Of a stretch of 10,974 nt of DNA, positions 6,645 to 10,974 are shown piece by piece (the stretch's first letter is position 1; the number at the start of each line of letters is the position of its first letter). The position numbers and the translations under genes were made by a program. The notes under the pieces were generated by a model. It ran no database searches. It saw only the letters and a list, made by a program, of their open reading frames with translations, and was not told the origin of the DNA. Location of the stretch: NCBI GenBank assembly GCA_013002375.1, contig JABDJW010000340.1, positions 1-10,974 of the forward strand, read 5' to 3'. Origin of the DNA: Acidimicrobiales bacterium (GTDB lineage Bacteria; Actinomycetota; Acidimicrobiia; Acidimicrobiales; SHLQ01).

Positions 6645-7208
6645 ATGGCCAAGCCGGCGAAGCAGAAGCGCCGAGCCGACGGGTTCGTGGTGACCCCGGG
6701 CGCGGGCAGCGACCGCAACCATCAAACGCTGGTCGCGATCGAGAAGGGCCTCAAACCCTTTCCGGTCAGCCGTCTCGATCTGAAGACGCGCTCGGCTCCC
6801 AAGGCGACGGCAATCGTGACCGAGGCGGTCGATGCCCTGGCCCAGCGGGCCAAAAGCGAACCCGACCGGATCGTGATCGGCGGACGCTCGTTCGGCGGTC
6901 GGATGTGCTCGATGGCCGCCTCGAGCGGCGCCGACGGGGCCGGGTTGATCCTGCTGAGCTACCCGCTGCACCCGCCGGGCAAGCCCGACAATCTGCGCGT
7001 CGAGCATTTTCCCGACATCGCAGTGCCCTGCCTGTTCATCTCCGGCACCCGGGATCCCTTCGGCACACCGGACGAACTCGAGCATCACGCCCAAGCCATT
7101 GCCGGGCCGGTCGAGCACGTGTGGCTCGAAGGTGGGCGCCACAACCCGAAGGAACACGAGGACGCCATCGTCGCCGCAATCGCGGCCTGGCTCGGTCTAC
7201 CGACCTGA
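6645..7208 (+). CDS. Small alpha/beta-hydrolase (KANL3/Tex30-like, dienelactone-hydrolase-like fold)
   Basis: Compact alpha/beta-hydrolase of 187 residues, substrate unknown. The first strand FVVTPGAGSDRNH (14-26) gives an oxyanion-hole segment. The nucleophile elbow is GGRSFGGR (79-86, Ser82). The acid is in ISGTRDPFG (132-140, Asp137) and the histidine in LEGGRHN (161-167, His166), so the full Ser-Asp-His triad is present. The Arg-rich elbow and short cap-less core fit the bacterial group related to KANL3/TEX30 proteins, often annotated as dienelactone hydrolase or just alpha/beta hydrolase. No signal peptide is seen, so it is probably cytoplasmic. The start is fixed by GGAGG seven bases upstream. 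It lies 19 bases downstream of the J-domain gene on the same strand and meets the L,D-transpeptidase gene tail to tail, with 19 bases between their stops. Confidence 0.88.
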   Translation: MAKPAKQKRRADGFVVTPGAGSDRNHQTLVAIEKGLKPFPVSRLDLKTRSAPKATAIVTEAVDALAQRAKSEPDRIVIGGRSFGGRMCSMAASSGADGAGLILLSYPLHPPGKPDNLRVEHFPDIAVPCLFISGTRDPFGTPDELEHHAQAIAGPVEHVWLEGGRHNPKEHEDAIVAAIAAWLGLPT

Positions 7209-7218
7209 GCTCGCTCAG
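7205..7218. terminator. Weak hairpin between convergent stop codons
   Basis: CTGAG (7205-7209), loop CTCG, CTCAG (7214-7218) forms a 5-base stem at the junction of two converging genes. No T-run follows on either strand. If it has a role it could be a bidirectional terminator, but the stem is short, so this is a low-confidence call. Confidence 0.2.
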
Positions 7219-7227
7219 CGTCCTGCG

Positions 7228-8007
7228 CTAGGCGATCACTTCGACCGGCGTACCGAGTGGGAGCAAGCCGACCAGCGCTTCGATGTCACCATCGGCCAAG
7301 CGAACGCAGCCCGAGCTCACGTTTGAACCCAGCGAGTCGGGGTCGTTGGTGCCGTGGATACCGAGTTGGCCCGGGCCGCCTTCGAAGGTCTGGAACGTCT
7401 CACTGAATCCGGAGAGCCCATAGGCGTACTGCCCGTAGAGCGTGTCGCGTTCGATCGGTTGCAGCAGTTCGGTGATGTAGTACCGACCGCCCGGGGTGGG
7501 CGCGTTCTCTCGGGCCACCGCAACGGTCGCCTGCAGCACCAATTCGGAGGATTGGAAGACCTTGAGGTCGAAGTCGGTCAGGCTGACCACCAGCCGGTAG
7601 CGGTTGCGAGCGAGGGTCACGTCGGTCTCGCGAATCCAGCCGGTGGAGCCGTTGGGGCGAATGGGCAAGAGCACCTTGTGCCAGCCGGGCTCGCTCTCCT
7701 CGACGAGAAAGACCAGCGGACCGCCGCTCGGTATCGGACTCGACATCTCGATGCCGTCGTCGCGGCCATCGGGCCGGGAATAGACGAAGACGGTGTCGAC
7801 GACCGCGGTCGCCACGATCACCTGGCTGTTGTCGGCGGCCGGTTCGGTGCGCACCCCGCTGAGTTGTTCGGTGTTGACCGGGTCACGCTCGGAGAGCTCG
7901 GGCCGGGCCGTCGTTGTGCACGCCGCGCCGAAAAGCACCAGCGCGAGCAGTGCCGCGCCGAGCGATCCGAGATGACCGGGAAGGAACCGCACCGGGAACA
8001 AACGCAC
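7228..8007 (-). CDS. Lipoprotein L,D-transpeptidase (SH3-like plus YkuD domain)
   Basis: Predicted cell-wall enzyme, 259 residues, that forms 3-3 peptidoglycan cross-links or anchors proteins to peptidoglycan at the outer face of the membrane. An N-terminal hydrophobic segment (about 10-29) ends in LFGAAC with Cys30, a plausible though imperfect lipobox (Gly at -3 instead of Leu). A Thr-rich linker leads to an SH3-like domain (about 62-131, ending GWHKVLLP and GWIRETDV). The YkuD catalytic domain (about 137-259) carries IHGTND (217-222, His218) and SSGCVRL (231-237, catalytic Cys234). The start is the GTG at 8005-8007: it is the first start after an in-frame stop and it supplies the signal peptide. 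The Shine-Dalgarno is unclear. It lies 26 bases downstream of the MFS gene and is likely co-transcribed with it. Confidence 0.92.
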   Translation of the reverse strand: MRLFPVRFLPGHLGSLGAALLALVLFGAACTTTARPELSERDPVNTEQLSGVRTEPAADNSQVIVATAVVDTVFVYSRPDGRDDGIEMSSPIPSGGPLVFLVEESEPGWHKVLLPIRPNGSTGWIRETDVTLARNRYRLVVSLTDFDLKVFQSSELVLQATVAVARENAPTPGGRYYITELLQPIERDTLYGQYAYGLSGFSETFQTFEGGPGQLGIHGTNDPDSLGSNVSSGCVRLADGDIEALVGLLPLGTPVEVIA

Positions 8008-8033
8008 CGCGCAAAACTAGTGGGTGGGCGGGC

Positions 8034-9596
8034 TCATCCGTCGCCGGGGCGGGCGCCTGGCCGGTCGACGGGGTTCAGGTCCTCCAGCTCGCGTCGAGCG
8101 GTTTCGGGATACCGCCGCCAGATCAACAACGCGTACAACATCGGCGCCACTGCAGCCACGGCAAACGCGGGCCCGAACGCGTTCCACCGGGATTCGTCGG
8201 CCAACCAGCCGACGACGAAGAGCCCGCTGGCGCTGCCCACCACGCCCACTGTTGTGATCAGCCCGTTGGCCGTTGCTCGTTGCCGGGTGGAGAACAGCTC
8301 CGGGAGGTAGACGCCCAGCGCGGGCGCGGTCATGCCGCCGATGACGATGGCCAGGAGGGTCATCAACCACAGCGCCGGGCCGGTGCTGAAGTAGCTCCAG
8401 ACGCCGAAGCCGGCGGAGCCGACGACGCCGGCGATCCCGACGAAGCGGCGCCCCCGTCGGTCGGCCAGTCGTCCGCCGAAGAACACGCCCAGGCCGGCCG
8501 GCGTGCTCGTGCAGATCGTGAACAGGGTGATCCGGCTGGCGCTGAACGATCGCTCGTCGCGCAGGAACTCGTTCTGGAACTGGCTCGCCGGTGCCGCGAA
8601 GAACAGGAACAGGAACGCGCCGAGGGCCAGCAGGATCAGCCGGCCGCGCTGCTCGGTCCACAGGTGGCGGAAGTTCTCGATCGTCGGTCGATCCTCGCTT
8701 CGAGCGAAGCGGCGCGACTCGGGCAAGCGTCGCACGAGGGCGATGATGGCCGGCACGAACAGCAGCGGCACGAGGTAGACGACACGCCAGAGCCGCGCAT
8801 CGATGTCGGCCAACGGCAGCAGCCACACCGTGCCGCCGCTGCCGAGTGCCGCGGTCAGGGCCAGCACGCTGACCCCGTAGGCCCGCGAGCCCGCGGGCAG
8901 CTCCTCGGCGGCCACGATGCCGATCAACAAGCCGAGCGCGGTGGTGATCGCCCGGGCGATCGCCTGGCTGATGGTGAGGGCCACCAGATTCGGGGCCAAC
9001 ACGGCGGTCGCGGTGACCAACGATGCGGCCACACCGGTCAACAACAACAATCGGCGCCGGCCGTGGCGATCGGCGGCGGCCAACAGGCCCACCGCGATCG
9101 GGATTCCGAACCGGACGGTGGCCAGGGCCACCCCTTGATCGCTGCGGTCGTTGCCGAACTCCTCGGTGACGAAGGTGATCGTCTGGGAGAGGATCGAACC
9201 CAGGTAGCCACTGAACACCGCGAGGGTGCACAGCAGCCCGAGCACGTGGGCGGTCTGTCGATCGATGCGACTCGGCGGTGCCCACCAGGGCTGCTGGTTC
9301 GGCCCCAGCCGGTGGGTGATGGCGTAGCGGGCCGGTAGCCAATACACGATCCACCACACCGGGAGCGCCAGCTGCCACGTGGTTCTTTCGGTCACGGCGT
9401 ACTGCGGCGGGCCCTCGCTCGCGACGCCCGTCGCGGCCTGGACGTCGAGTTCCCGTTCGTAGGTCTTGAAGGGGCCCGTGGCGAGCACGAATCGATCGGG
9501 GCCGGCTTCGGCCTCGACGAGGAGGTCGGCCCGAGCGGTACGCAGCTCGGCCAACCCGGCCTCGTCGACGACGATGGTGCGCTCGGTTACCGCCAA
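8034..9596 (-). CDS. MFS transporter with cytoplasmic N-terminal extension
   Basis: Major facilitator superfamily permease, 520 residues, of the sugar/metabolite-transporter type; substrate unknown. About twelve hydrophobic segments lie between residues 116 and 495. The signature loops AADRHGRRRLL (174-184) and GGRLADRRGRR (374-384) mark the two halves. RLPESRRF (290-297) opens the central cytoplasmic loop, and YPETARRELEDL (496-507) is a familiar C-terminal ending. Unusual is the N-terminal extension of about 115 residues. Its first 70 residues are soluble and charged, and it contains a Trp-rich hydrophobic stretch (74-90) that may be an extra membrane-associated helix. The assigned start is TTG at 9594-9596, because the frame is open upstream but has no ATG, GTG or TTG before the stop; a later start is possible. 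It is divergent from murA with 112 bases between. Confidence 0.88.
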   Translation of the reverse strand: MAVTERTIVVDEAGLAELRTARADLLVEAEAGPDRFVLATGPFKTYERELDVQAATGVASEGPPQYAVTERTTWQLALPVWWIVYWLPARYAITHRLGPNQQPWWAPPSRIDRQTAHVLGLLCTLAVFSGYLGSILSQTITFVTEEFGNDRSDQGVALATVRFGIPIAVGLLAAADRHGRRRLLLLTGVAASLVTATAVLAPNLVALTISQAIARAITTALGLLIGIVAAEELPAGSRAYGVSVLALTAALGSGGTVWLLPLADIDARLWRVVYLVPLLFVPAIIALVRRLPESRRFARSEDRPTIENFRHLWTEQRGRLILLALGAFLFLFFAAPASQFQNEFLRDERSFSASRITLFTICTSTPAGLGVFFGGRLADRRGRRFVGIAGVVGSAGFGVWSYFSTGPALWLMTLLAIVIGGMTAPALGVYLPELFSTRQRATANGLITTVGVVGSASGLFVVGWLADESRWNAFGPAFAVAAVAPMLYALLIWRRYPETARRELEDLNPVDRPGARPGDG

Positions 9597-9606
9597 CCGA
9601 CAACCT

Positions 9607-9651
9607 GGATCGAGGGAGGCCGGATCGTGGGAGGCCGGATCTTGTGAGGTC
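9607..9651. repeat. Three 15-base tandem direct repeats upstream of the MFS gene
   Basis: GGATCGAGGGAGGCC (9607-9621), GGATCGTGGGAGGCC (9622-9636) and the diverged GGATCTTGTGAGGTC (9637-9651) follow head to tail. The first two differ at one base. They lie in the 112-base spacer between the divergent MFS gene and murA, so they could be regulator-binding sites. The period of 15 is also a multiple of three: read on the MFS strand in frame it gives (Q/H/L)DPAS-type pentapeptides. The array could therefore be a decayed part of a longer N-terminus, although no start codon exists there. Confidence 0.7.
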
Positions 9652-9696
9652 CGGCGGGGTTTTGCCCACCGGCACCGCTGACGCGCATGTGCGGAG

Positions 9697-9702
9697 CATA
9701 CT
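9697..9702 (+). promoter_or_regulatory. Candidate -10 element of a leaderless murA promoter
   Basis: CATACT at 9697-9702 matches the TATAAT consensus at four of six positions. It is followed by six bases before the murA ATG (9709), which would place the transcript start at the ATG. No Shine-Dalgarno and no good -35 are seen. The spacing is the same as at the two plus-strand candidates near 5049 and 5918. Confidence 0.4.
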
Positions 9703-9708
9703 TATGGG

Positions 9709-10974
9709 ATGCCCGAACCCCGCGACGCCATCGTCGTTCGCTCCTCTGGACCGCTCGATGGCACGATCGCCATCAACGGGGCCAAGAACTCGGTCCTCAA
9801 GCTCATGGCGGCATGCCTGTTGGGCGAGGGCACCTTCACCATTCGGAACGTGCCCAACATCACCGACGTTGCGCTGATGGCTGACCTGCTCACCTCGATC
9901 GGCTGCACGGTGGCCTATCACGACAGCGTGCTGACGATCGACGTGCCGGCCGAGATCACACCGGTCGCGCCCTACGAACTCGTCGAGCAGTTCCGGGCCT
10001 CGATCGTGGTGCTCGGTCCCTTGCTCGGCCGCTGCCGCGAAGCCCAGGTCGCGATGCCGGGCGGCGACGATTTCGGCCCCCGCCCCATCGACATGCACGT
10101 GCGCGGGCTCGAGACCCTCGGCGTGACGTTCGATTCCGCGCATGGCTACATCCGCGGCCATGCCGACAACCTGGTCGGCAACGAAGTCCTCCTCGAGTTT
10201 CCCAGTGTTGGCGCGACCGAGAACATCCTGATGGCGGCGGTGCGGGCCAAGGGCACGACCGTGATCGAGAACGCGGCTCGCGAACCGGAGATCTGCGATC
10301 TCGCCGCCTTTCTGGGGCGCATGGGCGCCAAGGTGTCGGGAGCCGGCACGCCGACCATCACGGTCGAGGGTGTCGATCACATGACCGCGGTCGATCACAC
10401 CACGATCCCGGATCGCATCGAGGTCGCCACCTATCTGGCCGCGGTCGGCATTGCCGGCGGCGAGCTCACGCTGCAGGGTGCTCGGGCCGATCACATCGAC
10501 ATGCTGGCGCAGAAACTGGGCGACATGGGAATGCGTATCTCGCCCGACGCCGACGGTCTGTGGGCCTTTGCCGGTCGCCGGCTGACCTCGGCCGACATCT
10601 CGACGCTGCCGTACCCCGGCCTGGCCACCGACTACAAGCCGTTCCTGGTCGCCATGTTGTGCTTGGCCGATGGCGTGGGCATCGTCACCGAGAACCTGTT
10701 CTCCGGCCGATTCCGTTACGTCGACGAACTCAAGCGCATGGGGGCTGACATCCGCACCGACGGGCACCATGCGGTGGTGCGCGGCGTGCCCCGCTTGTCC
10801 GGCGCCCCCGTGCGGGCCCACGACATCCGAGCTGGCGCCGCGCTGGTCGTCGCGGCCCTTGCCGCTGACGGCGAGACCGTGATCACCGAGGTCGACCACA
10901 TCGATCGGGGTTACGAGGATCTCGTCGGCAACCTGGCGTCGGTCGGGGCCGACATCGAACGGGTGACCCTGACC
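9709..10974 (+). CDS. murA: UDP-N-acetylglucosamine 1-carboxyvinyltransferase (MurA), 3' end cut by window
   Basis: Cytoplasmic enzyme of the first committed peptidoglycan step: it transfers enolpyruvate from phosphoenolpyruvate to UDP-N-acetylglucosamine. All 422 codons in the window are open and read MurA from end to end. Homology to the E. coli protein (419 residues) reaches its last residues (ADIERV), so only a few codons are missing. Conserved sites are INGAKNS (22-28, Lys26, equivalent to E. coli Lys22), SVGATENI, NAAREPEICD, ATDYKPF (306-312, Asp308, equivalent to Asp305) and HIDRGYE (397-403, Arg400, equivalent to Arg397). The catalytic loop reads PGGDDFGPRPIDMH. The residue matching E. 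coli Cys115 is Asp120 (codon 10066-10068), the substitution known from mycobacterial and chlamydial MurA that removes the fosfomycin attack site. It starts at the ATG at 9709 with no Shine-Dalgarno. Confidence 0.96.
   Translation, partial: MPEPRDAIVVRSSGPLDGTIAINGAKNSVLKLMAACLLGEGTFTIRNVPNITDVALMADLLTSIGCTVAYHDSVLTIDVPAEITPVAPYELVEQFRASIVVLGPLLGRCREAQVAMPGGDDFGPRPIDMHVRGLETLGVTFDSAHGYIRGHADNLVGNEVLLEFPSVGATENILMAAVRAKGTTVIENAAREPEICDLAAFLGRMGAKVSGAGTPTITVEGVDHMTAVDHTTIPDRIEVATYLAAVGIAGGELTLQGARADHIDMLAQKLGDMGMRISPDADGLWAFAGRRLTSADISTLPYPGLATDYKPFLVAMLCLADGVGIVTENLFSGRFRYVDELKRMGADIRTDGHHAVVRGVPRLSGAPVRAHDIRAGAALVVAALAADGETVITEVDHIDRGYEDLVGNLASVGADIERVTLT

Noticed and set aside
5873..6718. 281-codon minus-strand frame
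   Set aside because: It is antisense to the J-domain gene, whose HPD motif and helices settle the coding strand.
7914..9338. 474-codon plus-strand open frame
   Set aside because: It is antisense to the MFS transporter and the L,D-transpeptidase, and is rich in Gln, Ala, Gly and Asp without any motif. The minus-strand frames give clear families.
8017..10899. Very long (960-codon) open frame on the minus strand
   Set aside because: It runs antisense through murA and out of frame through the MFS gene. Its translation is Arg-, Pro- and Gly-rich low-complexity with no domain, the usual shadow in high-GC DNA.
1..10974. Mobile element, prophage, CRISPR, toxin-antitoxin or defence system
   Set aside because: No transposase, integrase, nuclease, repeat-spacer array, tRNA or attachment-site duplication was found. 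All confident genes look chromosomal and compositionally alike.

Overview
This is a dense, high-GC stretch of bacterial chromosome, mostly housekeeping genes. The gene content suggests an actinobacterium: a MurA with Asp in place of the usual catalytic Cys, a GlpX-type class II fructose-1,6-bisphosphatase, a PPK2-family kinase with the DTGGKD Walker A, an SH3-like/YkuD lipoprotein, and promoters that look leaderless. Acidimicrobiia would fit best, but that placement is inference from gene flavour and not from a phylogeny.

Layout, left to right. (1) 1-1159 (+): the 3' part of atpD, then atpC with an ATGA overlap, which is the end of an F1Fo ATP synthase operon. (2) 1256-2083 (+): a SAM-dependent methyltransferase with a Cys4 zinc-knuckle. 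(3) 2084-2298: a convergent intergenic region with no recognised gene. (4) 4964 back to 2299 (-): a probable three-gene operon of glpX, a sulfotransferase-like gene and a PPK2-family polyphosphate kinase, with gaps of 28 and 40 bases. (5) 5061-7208 (+): a zinc-ribbon protein with an internal duplication, a C-terminal J-domain protein, and a small alpha/beta hydrolase. (6) 9596 back to 7228 (-): an MFS transporter, then a lipoprotein L,D-transpeptidase 26 bases downstream. (7) 9709 to the window end (+): murA, complete except for its last few codons.

Functionally the window covers energy conversion (ATP synthase, polyphosphate-driven nucleotide phosphorylation), gluconeogenesis (GlpX) and peptidoglycan synthesis or cross-linking (MurA, L,D-transpeptidase), with several poorly characterised proteins between them. 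I found no rRNA, tRNA, CRISPR array, transposase, phage gene or recognisable defence island, and I do not see a new multi-gene system. The points most worth a second look are the Cys-to-Asp active site of MurA, which predicts fosfomycin insensitivity; the repeated TANNNT-N6-ATG start architecture; the duplicated-domain zinc-ribbon protein beside a J-domain protein; and a set of 15-base tandem repeats between the MFS gene and murA.
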